Assembly: GCA_049671745.1 (NCBI GenBank)
Contig: JBATVL010000092.1
Location: 1 to 52,884, forward strand
Length of the DNA stretch: 52,884 nucleotides
Origin: SNAP01 sp049671745
GTDB taxonomy: Bacteria; Bacteroidota; Bacteroidia; Bacteroidales; Marinifilaceae
Direction of reading: 5' to 3'
Shown here in pieces: positions 1 through 8,959 of the stretch. Made by a program: the position numbers and the translations under genes. Below the pieces are notes generated by a model, which did not search any database, was not told the origin of the DNA, and saw only the letters and a program-made list of their open reading frames with translations. The stretch's first letter is position 1, and each line of letters starts with the position of its first letter.

Positions 1-113
1 GTGCGCCGGTCGTCAGCAATCAGAGCAAGCTCTTCATCTGTTACCCCTCGACTTGCATGTGTTAGGCCTGTCGCTAGCGTTCATCCTGAGCCAGGATCAA
101 ACTCTTCGTTGTA
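1..113 (-). rRNA. rrs: 16S ribosomal RNA, 5' end (partial)
   Basis: The reverse complement contains the universal 16S start AGAGTTTGATCCTGGCTCAG at about positions 85-104, followed by GATGAACGCTAGCGACAGGC, which is the Bacteroidota form of helix 3 and its surroundings. The gene reads leftward out of the window, so only about the first 110 bases are present. The exact mature 5' end, near 108-115, is inferred by analogy to other 16S genes. Confidence 0.97.
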
Positions 114-344
114 ATAAAATTTTAAAATGTATCTTTCTTACAAACAAATATTTTGCCTTTTCAGGTCTCACTTACTTTCTTAATTTACTGCTTAAATTTT
201 TCAAAGAACTTCACAAATTAAAACTTCAAATATTAATTCAAATTATTGAAATGTGTTTATAAGTTAGTATTTAGACTTCACGTCTTTTACTGTACCACTT
301 CATATCATCTAACTCTTCAGACAACACTGTTTATAGAAGCGATG
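114..344 (-). other. rRNA operon leader (pre-16S 5' region)
   Basis: This is the A+T-rich transcribed leader between the proximal rRNA promoter and the 16S 5' end. It has no credible reading frame. It should hold the 5' half of the pre-16S processing stem and any antitermination signals. The pairing partner lies outside the window, so I cannot draw the stem. Confidence 0.6.
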
Positions 345-375
345 CAAAAGTAATGCTTTATTTTAAAATCGCAAA
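345..375 (-). promoter_or_regulatory. rRNA promoter P1 (proximal)
   Basis: On the minus strand a TTTG (-33 element, 372-375) is followed after exactly 19 bases by TACTTTTG (345-352). This is a perfect match to the Bacteroidota sigma consensus TTTG-N19-TANNTTTG. Transcription would begin near position 340 and run left into 16S rRNA. Confidence 0.8.
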
Positions 376-503
376 TCTTTTTGAGATATTCCTCAAAAAA
401 TTTTACCATATTAATTTTAAACTTCCTATAAATTATCTTATAGGTCTTAAAAGCACACTCTCATTAAGTTTAGAACAATGCATTTATTTCTCTAATGCGA
501 ATG

Positions 504-535
504 CAAAACTACAACATTTTATGGTCATATCCAAA
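504..535 (-). promoter_or_regulatory. rRNA promoter P2 (distal)
   Basis: A second minus-strand match to the same consensus: TTTG at 532-535, a 20-base spacer, and TAGTTTTG at 504-511. With P1 it forms a tandem pair about 160 bases apart, a usual arrangement for rRNA operons. Confidence 0.7.
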
Positions 536-893
536 TAATACAGAGCTTTTTTTCTTTTTTTTAAAATACAAATCTCTAAACATCTGAAAAAGTGAAAGTT
601 CATGAAAGATATATATATAAAACAACATCTATCATATCTAAACATCGTATAACCTTAGAATATAATAGATATTAAATTGTTATAATATATACATAAAAGA
701 AGTGGCACGTAATAATATAATCAATTTTAGAAAGTTCTCTGATTATTTATAATCCTAAACAACCAGACAAATCTTTTCATAAACAATAATATTTTGAAAA
801 CACGATACACAATTTTTCAGAAAATATACTTATATATCCAACATACTATTTAAAATACAGTAATAATATAAAAAGAATATTAATCATGTTCGA
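536..893. other. A+T-rich intergenic stretch without recognisable genes
   Basis: I find no credible coding sequence, tRNA or strong hairpin here. The extreme A+T content immediately upstream of the rRNA promoters could act as an UP-like element, but that is inference. Confidence 0.5.
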
Positions 894-926
894 ATAAAAA
901 AGAAAGCTCACAACGAGCCTTCTTTA
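894..926 (-). terminator. Terminator of the DUF4837 lipoprotein gene
   Basis: An imperfect hairpin pairs AAAGAAAGCTC with GAGCCTTCTTT around an ACAAC loop (about 899-925). On the minus strand it is followed by a T run (A run at 894-901 on the plus strand). It lies just beyond the stop codon of the gene ending at 948. Confidence 0.7.
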
Positions 927-947
927 CAAAGATATAACGAATAACAA

Positions 948-1943
948 TTATTTAACTTTTTCAGACTCTATGAATTTAATAGACTTAATAACAGCTTCTA
1001 CTTGACGAGTCATTAATCTCTTATGCTCAGAGGGAGCATATACATATCCATCAATACAAACAATTTTATTTGTTTTCTGATTAAGAATAGTCAAGTTAAC
1101 AAAAGGACCACCCATAAAATCGCCTTTCAATTCCCACAAACCACGAGTTTCGATAGTATAACAAGAATCTTGCTCAATTTTACGACTAACAAAGTCCATA
1201 GATCTAGCAGTAGTCATATAAGACTTAGGAAGCGATCCAGGAACAAACCTCTTAAGCATCTCATCTCTCTTAGCAATAATATTTTCTTGTTTAAACTGAT
1301 CTTGACTAACATAGTCGTAAGAATATATAAAAACACCTCTACTATTTTTACCAGTTTCTTGAGATATCCATACAAAACCAAGCGTATCCTTATTCATATT
1401 GTAGCCAGCAGGCACTCTAAGAGAATAATTATACCTAGCTTTCAATTTATTAAATATCTTAGTATCAGTATATTTTGTAAAATACTGCTTGTTTCGAGAA
1501 AGTTCAGCATCTAAGAAAATTTTCTTCAACTTATATTTATTTCTCTCGTAGAATGTAAAGAACTCTTTCTCACTAGAACAAACAACACGCACAAAAGTTT
1601 GCTGTTTAGCCATATACCCTCTCTTGATATATATAGTAGATTTCTTCTGCTTCTTATCAATTCTAATTTCAAAAATATTACGATGGGTCTTCAATTGAGA
1701 GCCAAAATTATTGAGAGAAACAGAAAAGATCTTAAAATCAGGCTCATTTTGAGGGAGAACTAACATATTAGAAGCAAGACAGGCTTTAATAGAATCCCCC
1801 ATAGCCGATTCCCACTGCGTCTTTTTCATTATACACAGCATTTCATAAGCTTTACCCGTACACTGTGGTTTAAATGTACTTGAGTCTTTACAAGAAGTAA
1901 AAGTTATTAACAGCACGATAGATACAATAATATATTTTTTCAT
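948..1943 (-). CDS. DUF4837 family lipoprotein
   Basis: The protein has 331 residues and starts with a lipoprotein signal peptide whose lipobox ends at Cys18 (FTSC). After it come features I associate with the Bacteroidota DUF4837 family: GKAYE, a W-x6-GDSIK segment, LPQNEPDF and HRNIF. It should be exported and anchored in the envelope; no biochemical function is established for the family. The gene has its own promoter at 1970-2000 and its own terminator, so it is probably transcribed apart from the DUF3108 gene upstream. The ATG at 1943 lies about 22 bases after the expected transcription start. Confidence 0.85.
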   Translation of the reverse strand: MKKYIIVSIVLLITFTSCKDSSTFKPQCTGKAYEMLCIMKKTQWESAMGDSIKACLASNMLVLPQNEPDFKIFSVSLNNFGSQLKTHRNIFEIRIDKKQKKSTIYIKRGYMAKQQTFVRVVCSSEKEFFTFYERNKYKLKKIFLDAELSRNKQYFTKYTDTKIFNKLKARYNYSLRVPAGYNMNKDTLGFVWISQETGKNSRGVFIYSYDYVSQDQFKQENIIAKRDEMLKRFVPGSLPKSYMTTARSMDFVSRKIEQDSCYTIETRGLWELKGDFMGGPFVNLTILNQKTNKIVCIDGYVYAPSEHKRLMTRQVEAVIKSIKFIESEKVK

Positions 1944-1969
1944 ATGTTTATAATTGATTTCATATTAAG

Positions 1970-2000
1970 CAAATTTAAATATTATAATAAAGATACACAA
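1970..2000 (-). promoter_or_regulatory. Promoter of the DUF4837 gene
   Basis: Minus-strand TAAATTTG (1970-1977) with a TTG (1998-2000) 20 bases upstream fits the Bacteroidota promoter. It lies in the 75-base gap before the ATG at 1943. Confidence 0.65.
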
Positions 2001-2018
2001 GAGTCTTAAATAAAGAAT

Positions 2019-2834
2019 TCACTTATTGTCACCCATATATCCAGAAGTGAAAGGAAATATCTTAGATTTATACCTAATATTCTTATAAGAAGAAAGAACA
2101 GCCTTAACTGAACCAACTACAACCTCTGCTTCCATCATAATCGGTACTCTATTATCATCTTTACTAACCCATAGATACATAGACTCACCTCCAGAAAAAG
2201 TGGTTCCTTTAATAAGAAGAGGGGCAAATTTATAACAAATAATCTCTTCTCCTGTTTTAATTTTAATGGACTCTATCCCCTTATATCTTATATAGATATT
2301 ATAAATATCATTACTAATAATCATACGCACAGGAATCTTATCATTCTTCTTGTATTTATCGAAATCAATACCTCTTACAAACCAAGAAAAAGTAATAACA
2401 TCTATAGCTGGAGTATCCAGTTTAATCTTCTTATCAACAAAGATATCTGTCTTTTTAAAACCATTAGATATAATACATGCAGAATCGTAATCAAACTTAT
2501 AATCGAAATTAGCATGATAAGAACTTTCATTTACAATACGCCTAAAATGATTAGGCAATAAAGTTTTAGAATTTCCTGAAACAGACATAGTATCCCTGAG
2601 CTTAAAGAACCAATCCCACCCTCTAGTACTAGCACAAGTAGATATAATATTGTAATCTTTATCATCTACATTGATATTTATATCAGCAATACCAGCTTTA
2701 ACCCATATAAAACCTAAATTATAAAAACAATCATACTTAAGCTCCTCACCAGTTCGTAAAGTAGAAACAGCACATTGTCCGTTAGAGACAAAGGATAAAA
2801 AAACAAAAAATAGAAATAATAGAATTCTCTTCAT
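2019..2834 (-). CDS. DUF3108 domain-containing secreted protein
   Basis: About 271 residues with an N-terminal hydrophobic signal peptide ending near the SNGQC segment. The mature start, TGEELKYDCFYNLGFIWVKAG, is the hallmark of DUF3108: in family members it is GE-L-Y---Y--G---G. The domain is thought to be a periplasmic beta-rich fold of unknown role. Two in-frame ATGs lie two codons apart (2840 and 2834). I chose 2834 because it puts the Lys-Arg pair directly at the start of the signal peptide, but either is possible. The upstream Ig-like gene ends only about 10 bases away, so the two are very likely co-transcribed. Confidence 0.8.
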   Translation of the reverse strand: MKRILLFLFFVFLSFVSNGQCAVSTLRTGEELKYDCFYNLGFIWVKAGIADININVDDKDYNIISTCASTRGWDWFFKLRDTMSVSGNSKTLLPNHFRRIVNESSYHANFDYKFDYDSACIISNGFKKTDIFVDKKIKLDTPAIDVITFSWFVRGIDFDKYKKNDKIPVRMIISNDIYNIYIRYKGIESIKIKTGEEIICYKFAPLLIKGTTFSGGESMYLWVSKDDNRVPIMMEAEVVVGSVKAVLSSYKNIRYKSKIFPFTSGYMGDNK

Positions 2835-2850
2835 ATACAAACAAGTATTA

Positions 2851-4638
2851 TTATTTTAAAATATCTAGGTTAAGAAAATCAATAGTTTCCTCGAAATCCC
2901 AATTTTCTCGAACATCAATAATCTTCTTAAGATATACAACATGCTCTGGTTGTATATGTTTCAAATAATTACCAGTATCCCATATCTTATTTCCATTTTT
3001 ATCGGCTACTGCTCTAAAAGAATATTTACCAGGCTTCACATATTTAATAGTATATGTACCATCTTTATCAGGATATATAGTCTTAACATTCTTATACTCT
3101 TTACCCGATTCTTTAATAAGATTAAGAACCATAGGATACTCTCCATTTTCAAGAGTAATGAAAATTTTCCCGTAAACATCTTCTGCCTTAACAGCTAATT
3201 TAGATTCTATTTTATTATTGTATTTACCAAAGACTGAATGAATAGTAGCAGAATCAACCTCTATAGAATATTTTCCTTCTGGAATCCATTTGTAATCGAT
3301 ATTATATTTTCTAAGTTTATACTTATCTTGCTTAATCTCAATTTCTTGTTTTAGTTTCGTAGTATCATTCTCAAACTTGTAAAGAATAATCTTATCTTTA
3401 AAATCCTCCAACACTGGCTGTTCGAATTCAAAAGAAAGCTTAGAATCGATATCAATAGTTCCTGAAATATTAAAATCCATCTTCAAGAAGTTAATCTTCT
3501 TTTTACTCTTCTTTTTACTCTTATTAGTTTTAATGAAAATCTCTTCATCTTCAAAATCAAAATTAACAGTATCACGAATTTCAACAAGCATACCAAGAGT
3601 ATCAGTCTTTAAATATCTTAATTCAGCTTCAAGAGTATCCTGACTAAAGATAGTCGTGTCAACAATCCAATATTTAATAGTATCACGAGTTGAATTAATT
3701 TCTTTAAGAAAAACATCATCTTCATTTTCTATTCCAAAAAGATCTACTTTAAGAGAATCGATACGAGGTATTGCAAAAGTAAAATCTATACATCCACGCT
3801 CTTTTCTCTCACTCGAAAGAAGGTATTGTTGATTTGGTTTCTCCTCAAACATGTACAATTCAATATTCTCAGGTCCAAAAGCAGTAAAAGACAAAGTTGC
3901 AGTTGAATCTTGGGATGCTGTATCTCTTTTAGAAATTTGAAACACAACTGTTTTAAAGATTGAATCGGAATAGGCAACTTTCTCAGTTGGAGAAGTCAAC
4001 ATAAAATTTTTATCGGCATCATCAATTGCCATTACTTTATATTTCTGATTCTTAATATTTGTAATTGAAAAATAACCAGCTGTATCGGTACGAGCAACAT
4101 AACGAGGCATCTCAAGAAGAGGGATACTATCAGCAGAATTTTCGTCATAAAGCATAACATAAGCATTCTCAATAGGTTTATGAGTATAAGCATCGAATAA
4201 ATTACCCCCAATTCTCATACTATCTATTTCTTTTCCTGTAGAAAAGAAATAACGGTAATGTCCCATAGGATTACCTTCATTATTATCTACAATAGATGAA
4301 CCAAAATCGAGAGAATAAGTAGTATTATTACGCAAGGTATCTTGAAATTCAACAAGAACACGCTTTCCTCTAAGTTTAACTTTAGGTTTTTTCTTTTGAG
4401 GAGGTGAAATCATAAAGTTAGAAGCCACATCTTTTAACTGAACAAACTCATCAAAATAGATATTCAATTTTTTCTTAGAGAAATTTGTACTTCCATTAGC
4501 TGGATCTTCTTTAACAATAATTGGAGGATCTTCATCTTTAGGGCCACCTTTTGGATAACCCCTATTTGCACATGAATACATTAGTAAACTTATAGAACAA
4601 TACGCTAAAAAACCTAGTATATTTCTTTTGCTAAACAT
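2851..4638 (-). CDS. Ig-like domain (Big_5) lipoprotein
   Basis: 595 residues with a lipoprotein signal peptide (lipobox LMYSC, Cys23). Residues about 37-135 form a bacterial Ig-like domain of the SbsA/Big_5 type: DPPIIVKEDPANGSTNF, then IYFDEFVQL and TYSLDFGSSIVDN. A carboxypeptidase-regulatory-like beta-sandwich with ENAYVMLYDEN follows. A further CarboxypepD-like segment (GTYTIKYVKPGKYSFRAV) lies near the C-terminus. It should be a large surface or periplasmic lipoprotein, common in Bacteroidota, with no known activity. It heads a two-gene unit with the DUF3108 gene, driven from 4661-4668. Confidence 0.85.
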   Translation of the reverse strand: MFSKRNILGFLAYCSISLLMYSCANRGYPKGGPKDEDPPIIVKEDPANGSTNFSKKKLNIYFDEFVQLKDVASNFMISPPQKKKPKVKLRGKRVLVEFQDTLRNNTTYSLDFGSSIVDNNEGNPMGHYRYFFSTGKEIDSMRIGGNLFDAYTHKPIENAYVMLYDENSADSIPLLEMPRYVARTDTAGYFSITNIKNQKYKVMAIDDADKNFMLTSPTEKVAYSDSIFKTVVFQISKRDTASQDSTATLSFTAFGPENIELYMFEEKPNQQYLLSSERKERGCIDFTFAIPRIDSLKVDLFGIENEDDVFLKEINSTRDTIKYWIVDTTIFSQDTLEAELRYLKTDTLGMLVEIRDTVNFDFEDEEIFIKTNKSKKKSKKKINFLKMDFNISGTIDIDSKLSFEFEQPVLEDFKDKIILYKFENDTTKLKQEIEIKQDKYKLRKYNIDYKWIPEGKYSIEVDSATIHSVFGKYNNKIESKLAVKAEDVYGKIFITLENGEYPMVLNLIKESGKEYKNVKTIYPDKDGTYTIKYVKPGKYSFRAVADKNGNKIWDTGNYLKHIQPEHVVYLKKIIDVRENWDFEETIDFLNLDILK

Positions 4639-4660
4639 AGTCGTAAATTGATTTAAGATA

Positions 4661-4668
4661 CAAACTTA
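4661..4668 (-). promoter_or_regulatory. -7 element upstream of the Ig-like lipoprotein gene
   Basis: Minus-strand TAAGTTTG matches TANNTTTG and lies 23 bases before the ATG at 4638. I see no clear TTG at the -33 distance, so the call rests on one element. Confidence 0.5.
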
Positions 4669-4716
4669 CAAAAAAATATACAGTATAAAGAAAAGGGACT
4701 AGGAAGGATAAGATTA

Positions 4717-4747
4717 TTTGTCACTACTACTTAATTTCTTATATTTG
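4717..4747 (+). promoter_or_regulatory. Promoter of nhaA
   Basis: TTTG (4717-4720), exactly 19 bases, then TATATTTG (4740-4747): a full consensus match. The nhaA ATG follows 25 bases later. Confidence 0.8.
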
Positions 4748-4772
4748 TACACCTAACAACACACTTAACCCT

Positions 4773-6071
4773 ATGAAAAAAAGAATTACTGGAATACAGA
4801 GATTCATTAAACATGAAGCATTTAGTTCCATATTCTTGCTTATTTGCGCAATTCTTGCAATAGGCTTGGCAAACTCGGTACACAGCGAACATTATTTCAA
4901 AATTCTCCACACTTATATTGGAGTCAGTTTTAACGAAGTCCATTTCTCAATGTCTCTTTTACATTGGATAAACGACGGACTAATGTCTATCTTTTTCTTT
5001 GTAATTGGTCTAGAAATAAAGAGAGAGATAATAGCTGGGCAGTTATCAACAATAAAAAAAGCTAGTTTACCTGTAATTGCAGCAATAGGAGGAATTATTG
5101 TTCCAATAGGAATCTTTACTTTATTAAATTATGGGCAAGCAGGATCAGAAGGTTGGGGAATCCCAATGGCAACAGATATAGCTTTCTCATTAGGTATTCT
5201 AACATTATTAGGAAAAAGAGTTCCTATAGCACTAAAAGTCTTCTTAACAGCATTTGCCATCTTCGATGATATATGTGCAGTAATTGTTATAGCTTTCTTT
5301 TACAGTACAAATATAAATTGGGAATTTCTAGCAATAGCAGGAGTACTAATTTCTATATTATTCTTATTAAACAAGCTTAAACGTTATAATGGAAGTGTTT
5401 TCTTAATAATTGGAATTATCATATGGTTTCTATTCTTTAAAGCAGGTATTCACCCAACAATAGCAGGTGTTTTAATCGCCTTCAGTATTCCAGCAAATAA
5501 GAAGATTGTAATGAGAGAATTTGTTTCAGAAATGAGAAATCTTATTGGAGAGAACAGAGTCAGACCTCAAACTAATAAATTTCTTTCAACAGATGATGTT
5601 CACTGGATAGAGAAAATAGATAACTTATCTGATGAAGTTATTCCAACTTGTCAAAACTTAGAAAAAAATCTACACGGATATGTAAGTTTCTTAATTATGC
5701 CCATTTTTGCACTTGCAAATGCAGGAGTTCAAATAATTTCAGACGGAACAACAGAAACAGGTGATTTCAATTATCTCTCTGCAAATATTGCAACATCTTT
5801 AGTACTAGGAAAAGTAATAGGAATAACATTCTTTACTTGGCTGGCAGTTAAATTAAAGATAGCTGATTTACCACGATTTGTGACAATGAAACAAGTATTT
5901 GGACTATCATTTCTAGGCGGTTTTGGATTTACAATGTCATTATTCATAAACAACTTATCTTTAACAGATACATTATTACAAGATAGTGCAAAACTAGGAA
6001 TATTAGCTGGATCACTTATAGCAGCAGTGTTTGGTTACACTATATTAAGAATCGTATTAAAAAAGAAATAA
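4773..6071 (+). CDS. nhaA: Na+/H+ antiporter NhaA
   Basis: A 432-residue inner-membrane antiporter that exchanges cytoplasmic Na+ for external H+. The signature segments are present: GLEIKREI in the second helix region, PMATDIAFSLG (equivalent to the Asp133 region of the E. coli protein) and AIFDDICAVI, whose Asp pair corresponds to the ion-binding Asp163/Asp164. About eleven to twelve hydrophobic segments are visible. A polar insertion near residues 245-295 makes it longer than the roughly 388-residue E. coli protein. The gene is monocistronic with its own promoter, and its stop codon lies one base from the 3' end of the convergent comF. Confidence 0.95.
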   Translation: MKKRITGIQRFIKHEAFSSIFLLICAILAIGLANSVHSEHYFKILHTYIGVSFNEVHFSMSLLHWINDGLMSIFFFVIGLEIKREIIAGQLSTIKKASLPVIAAIGGIIVPIGIFTLLNYGQAGSEGWGIPMATDIAFSLGILTLLGKRVPIALKVFLTAFAIFDDICAVIVIAFFYSTNINWEFLAIAGVLISILFLLNKLKRYNGSVFLIIGIIIWFLFFKAGIHPTIAGVLIAFSIPANKKIVMREFVSEMRNLIGENRVRPQTNKFLSTDDVHWIEKIDNLSDEVIPTCQNLEKNLHGYVSFLIMPIFALANAGVQIISDGTTETGDFNYLSANIATSLVLGKVIGITFFTWLAVKLKIADLPRFVTMKQVFGLSFLGGFGFTMSLFINNLSLTDTLLQDSAKLGILAGSLIAAVFGYTILRIVLKKK

Positions 6072-6072
6072 A

Positions 6073-6777
6073 TTAAGCCTTAGCAAGAGTGGCAATAGAT
6101 ATCTTCACGCCTTCTATTCTTAATAAGACCTCAGCACATGCTTCTATTGTTGCACCTGTAGTAAGGACATCATCAACAATAAGTATGTGCTTATTTTTTA
6201 TAAAATCAGCATCTTTAAGAGCAAACTTCCCTGATACATTCTCCCATCTCTCTACTCTAGATTTCTTTGTTTGAGTATTTGTAAAGACAGTCCTATACAA
6301 ATTATCTATACACACCTCTCTCTTAAAAACATCTGCAATACCAAATACTATCCAATCGGACTGATTGTAACCTCTAATCTTTTTCTTTTTTTGATGCAAA
6401 GGCACTGGAATAATAAGATCTATATCATTAAAAAGAATAGAAGATTGCAGTTCTGCGCCCAATTGTTGCCCTAAATAAAAAGCTAAGTCTTTCATACCAC
6501 TATATTTCAAAGAATAGAGAAGAGATGAATAATTACTTGTTTTAGAGTAAAAAAACAAAGCTGTTCCGTACTCTACTTTTAATCTACCCCAAAATATTTG
6601 TGTAATAATATTATCTTTCTGTTCATGTAATTTAGTAAGTGGTATATCATACAAACATGAAACACAAATATACTTCTCATTACGTGAAATTGGTTTCTCA
6701 CAGACTATACAAAGTCTTGGAAAAAACAAATTCCTAAAAGAATCTAAATAAAATAATATCTTCTTAATCAGTTTCAT
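6073..6777 (-). CDS. comF: ComF family phosphoribosyltransferase-like protein
   Basis: About 234 residues. The N-terminus holds a four-cysteine zinc-ribbon pattern (CIVC...CVSC), and the C-terminal half is a type I phosphoribosyltransferase fold with the PRPP-loop ILIVDDVLTTGAT and the ComF motif KKKIRGYNQS. Relatives are needed for DNA uptake during transformation, but most Bacteroidota members are uncharacterised, so competence is not implied. An in-frame ATG six codons upstream (6795) is possible. I prefer 6777, which begins MKLIKK directly before the hydrophobic FPRLC segment. Confidence 0.85.
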   Translation of the reverse strand: MKLIKKILFYLDSFRNLFFPRLCIVCEKPISRNEKYICVSCLYDIPLTKLHEQKDNIITQIFWGRLKVEYGTALFFYSKTSNYSSLLYSLKYSGMKDLAFYLGQQLGAELQSSILFNDIDLIIPVPLHQKKKKIRGYNQSDWIVFGIADVFKREVCIDNLYRTVFTNTQTKKSRVERWENVSGKFALKDADFIKNKHILIVDDVLTTGATIEACAEVLLRIEGVKISIATLAKA

Positions 6778-6855
6778 AGAAAGCAATAATACCAAAGTTA
6801 TGCTTTTTAAGTGAATAAGTAGATGTTATAATTATAAGTATGCCCAATTATTTAG

Positions 6856-6863
6856 TATTTTTG
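6856..6863 (+). promoter_or_regulatory. -7 element of the TonB-like gene
   Basis: TATTTTTG matches TANNTTTG and ends only seven bases before the ATG at 6871, so the transcript would have almost no 5' leader. No clear -33 TTTG is visible. Confidence 0.5.
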
Positions 6864-6870
6864 CGAGAAT

Positions 6871-7650
6871 ATGAAGTACAAAGAAGAAAACAACAAGCCT
6901 GAAAATATATTCGAAAGAATTATAACTACTATATATGATAGAAAATATGGTATAATGGGAACAATAGCTTTCCATATGATACTTGCTATCTGTCTTCTTT
7001 TTACAAACATTCATACTATTAAAAAAGAGGCAAGACAAGAGATCGTGATGGATTTCGACCAAAATATAGATAAGAAAATAGAAAAGCTTAAGAAAGAAGT
7101 CAAAAAAAAGCAAGTTGAAAGAACTAATAAGAATGAAGAGGCAGTTAATAAACTTCTTAAATCTATAGCAGTAAACGAGAATATAAAATCTAAAGCAAAA
7201 ACATCAAAAGCTCAAGATGTAGATAAATTAATAAAAAACATCCAAAAAGAACTTGATGCAAAGAGAGGAGCTATAGGAAAAGAACACAGCAAAACTTACA
7301 AAGCTGATTCAATAAAATATCATAGAGACGAGACAGCAAGAAAACTAGATTATATACAAACTGTTTATTATAGCGGACCTTCCAGTGTGTCGTATAATTT
7401 AAAAGGTAGACATAAAGAATATCTGCCTATACCAGTTTTTAAATGTGAAGATTCAGGACTTGTAAAAGTTGAGATTGTTGTTAATAGCAATGGAAGAGTT
7501 CATTCTGCTCGTATATTAAAAAACGGAACAAGAACAGAAGACCCATGTTTATGGGATACTGCTATTGATGCCGCAAAACGTTCTCGTTTCACTACAAGTA
7601 ATAATTCCTCTCAAAAAGGAACAATCACCTACAATTTCATTAAACAGTAA
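6871..7650 (+). CDS. TonB-like energy transducer
   Basis: 259 residues: a short cytoplasmic N-terminus, one membrane helix (about residues 29-48), a long charged Lys/Glu-rich periplasmic linker (about 55-130), and a C-terminal TonB domain (about 185-259). The domain contains GLVKVEIVVNSNGRVHSARI and ends with the typical KGTITYNFI strand. By family it would pass proton-motive energy from an inner-membrane ExbB/ExbD complex to outer-membrane receptors, but no exbBD genes are next to it. If transcription starts as the -7 element suggests, translation is leaderless; Met29 (6955) is a possible later start just before the helix. The 3' end overlaps waaA by 11 bases. Confidence 0.8.
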   Translation: MKYKEENNKPENIFERIITTIYDRKYGIMGTIAFHMILAICLLFTNIHTIKKEARQEIVMDFDQNIDKKIEKLKKEVKKKQVERTNKNEEAVNKLLKSIAVNENIKSKAKTSKAQDVDKLIKNIQKELDAKRGAIGKEHSKTYKADSIKYHRDETARKLDYIQTVYYSGPSSVSYNLKGRHKEYLPIPVFKCEDSGLVKVEIVVNSNGRVHSARILKNGTRTEDPCLWDTAIDAAKRSRFTTSNNSSQKGTITYNFIKQ

Positions 7651-8872
7651 ACGATTTTTCCACTATAAACTCTGTAGCTCCTAAATTATCTTTAACGTAA
7701 TTAGATGATTTAGAACCACATAAATTAATAAATTTATCATTATTCATTAATAAGGTAAAAATCTCAACAAGTTCAGAATACTCTGTATAAGAAAAAGCTG
7801 CTTTGATATTTACTAAATCCACAGCTTCTTTAAAATTCAGATAATTTGGTCCAAATATTATTGGCAAACCAAAAGTTGCAGCTTCTAAGGTATTATGAAT
7901 TCCCACGCCAAAGCCACCACCTATATAGGAGATATTGGCATACTGATACACAGAAGAAAGTATTCCTACGCAGTCAATTACTAAGACATTTGCTTCTTTT
8001 ACATTCTGCTCCGTAGCATCTGAGTATAATAGTGCATTACCCTTAAGCTTCTTAACAATATCATCTATATGCTTTCTGTGTGTTTCATGAGCTGCTATAA
8101 TCCATTTAAAACCAGAAGGTTTTTCCTCTAGAAACTTAATCAAGTTATCCTCATCTTGAGGCCATGTACTACCGCACACAATCACTTTTGAATCTTTTGC
8201 AAATGCCTCTACAAGAGGTAAAATTTTAGCATTAGATGCAATATGATTTACTCTATCAAAACGAGTATCTCCAGCCAAAGAACAATTTTCTATTCCTATA
8301 CTTTTAAGAAGTTCTATAGACTTTTCGTTCTGCACAAAAAGATGAGTAAAGAATCCCAATGCTTTTCTCATTAATCCACCATATGGTTTAAAAAAGATTT
8401 GATCATTTCTAAAAATAGTAGAAAAAATAAAAGTAGGGATATTCTTCCTATTTAATTCTTTTAAGAAATGATACCAAAATTCATATTTAATAAAATATGC
8501 TTTCTCAGGATTTACAATCTCTATAAAACGTTTAGCATTTTCAGAAGAATCAAATGGCATATAATATATATATTCAAACTCATTTCTCTTCTTTATTAAT
8601 TCATAACCAGAAGGCGAAAAAAAAGTAATTACTATCTTATATTCAGGGTAATTATTCTGTATCTCTTCAATAACAGGTCTTCCCTGTTCAAATTCACCAA
8701 GAGATGCAGCATGTACCCATATATGCTTATCAGTCTTGTTTATTTCTTGTTCTATTTGTAGAAAAAGATCTTTTCTTCCTTCTATCATCAATTTTGCTTT
8801 AGGAATAAATAAAGAACCTAATTTTACTGCAAGCACATAAAGCCTAAGGGCTAAGGAATAAATAATAGTCAT
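7640..8872 (-). CDS. waaA: 3-deoxy-D-manno-octulosonic acid (Kdo) transferase
   Basis: About 410 residues. This enzyme transfers Kdo from CMP-Kdo to lipid IVA in lipopolysaccharide core synthesis at the inner membrane. Visible family features are the N-terminal anchor (YSLALRLYVLAVKLGSLF), HAASLGEFEQGRPVIE, YYMPFDS, the acceptor-side EFWYHFLKEL, CGSTWPQDE, and IGGGFGVGIHNTLEAA in the GT-B donor domain. I chose the ATG at 8872 over the in-frame ATG at 8905 because a minus-strand -7 element (8905-8912) overlaps the latter, which therefore probably lies upstream of the transcript. It is convergent with the TonB-like gene. Confidence 0.93.
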   Translation of the reverse strand: MTIIYSLALRLYVLAVKLGSLFIPKAKLMIEGRKDLFLQIEQEINKTDKHIWVHAASLGEFEQGRPVIEEIQNNYPEYKIVITFFSPSGYELIKKRNEFEYIYYMPFDSSENAKRFIEIVNPEKAYFIKYEFWYHFLKELNRKNIPTFIFSTIFRNDQIFFKPYGGLMRKALGFFTHLFVQNEKSIELLKSIGIENCSLAGDTRFDRVNHIASNAKILPLVEAFAKDSKVIVCGSTWPQDEDNLIKFLEEKPSGFKWIIAAHETHRKHIDDIVKKLKGNALLYSDATEQNVKEANVLVIDCVGILSSVYQYANISYIGGGFGVGIHNTLEAATFGLPIIFGPNYLNFKEAVDLVNIKAAFSYTEYSELVEIFTLLMNNDKFINLCGSKSSNYVKDNLGATEFIVEKSFTV

Positions 8873-8904
8873 TATAATAGATTTAAAATTGTAATCATTC
8901 CACA

Positions 8905-8912
8905 CAAAATTA
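8905..8912 (-). promoter_or_regulatory. -7 element of waaA
   Basis: Minus-strand TAATTTTG matches TANNTTTG. It overlaps the upstream ATG at 8905 and so favours translation from 8872. The -33 element is unclear. Confidence 0.5.
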
Positions 8913-8923
8913 CCTATTTAATA

Positions 8924-8951
8924 TTGATATTAAAAAATAATACTACTTTTG
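8924..8951 (+). promoter_or_regulatory. Promoter of the metK riboswitch transcript
   Basis: TTG (8924-8926), 17 bases, then TACTTTTG (8944-8951). The predicted transcription start (about 8956-8958) falls a few bases before the aptamer, as expected for a riboswitch leader. The spacer is slightly shorter than the usual 19 bases. Confidence 0.65.
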
Positions 8952-8959
8952 TAGTGTTA

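Noticed and set aside
53..538. Short frames of 61-69 codons in the rRNA leader region.
   Set aside because: They overlap 16S rRNA, its leader and the promoters, and show only A+T-rich, low-complexity translations.
1023..1514. A 163-codon frame on the plus strand, antisense to the DUF4837 gene.
   Set aside because: Its composition and lack of domains mark it as a shadow of the recognisable lipoprotein on the other strand. The same applies to the antisense frames over lon, cydA, murA and the LRR gene.
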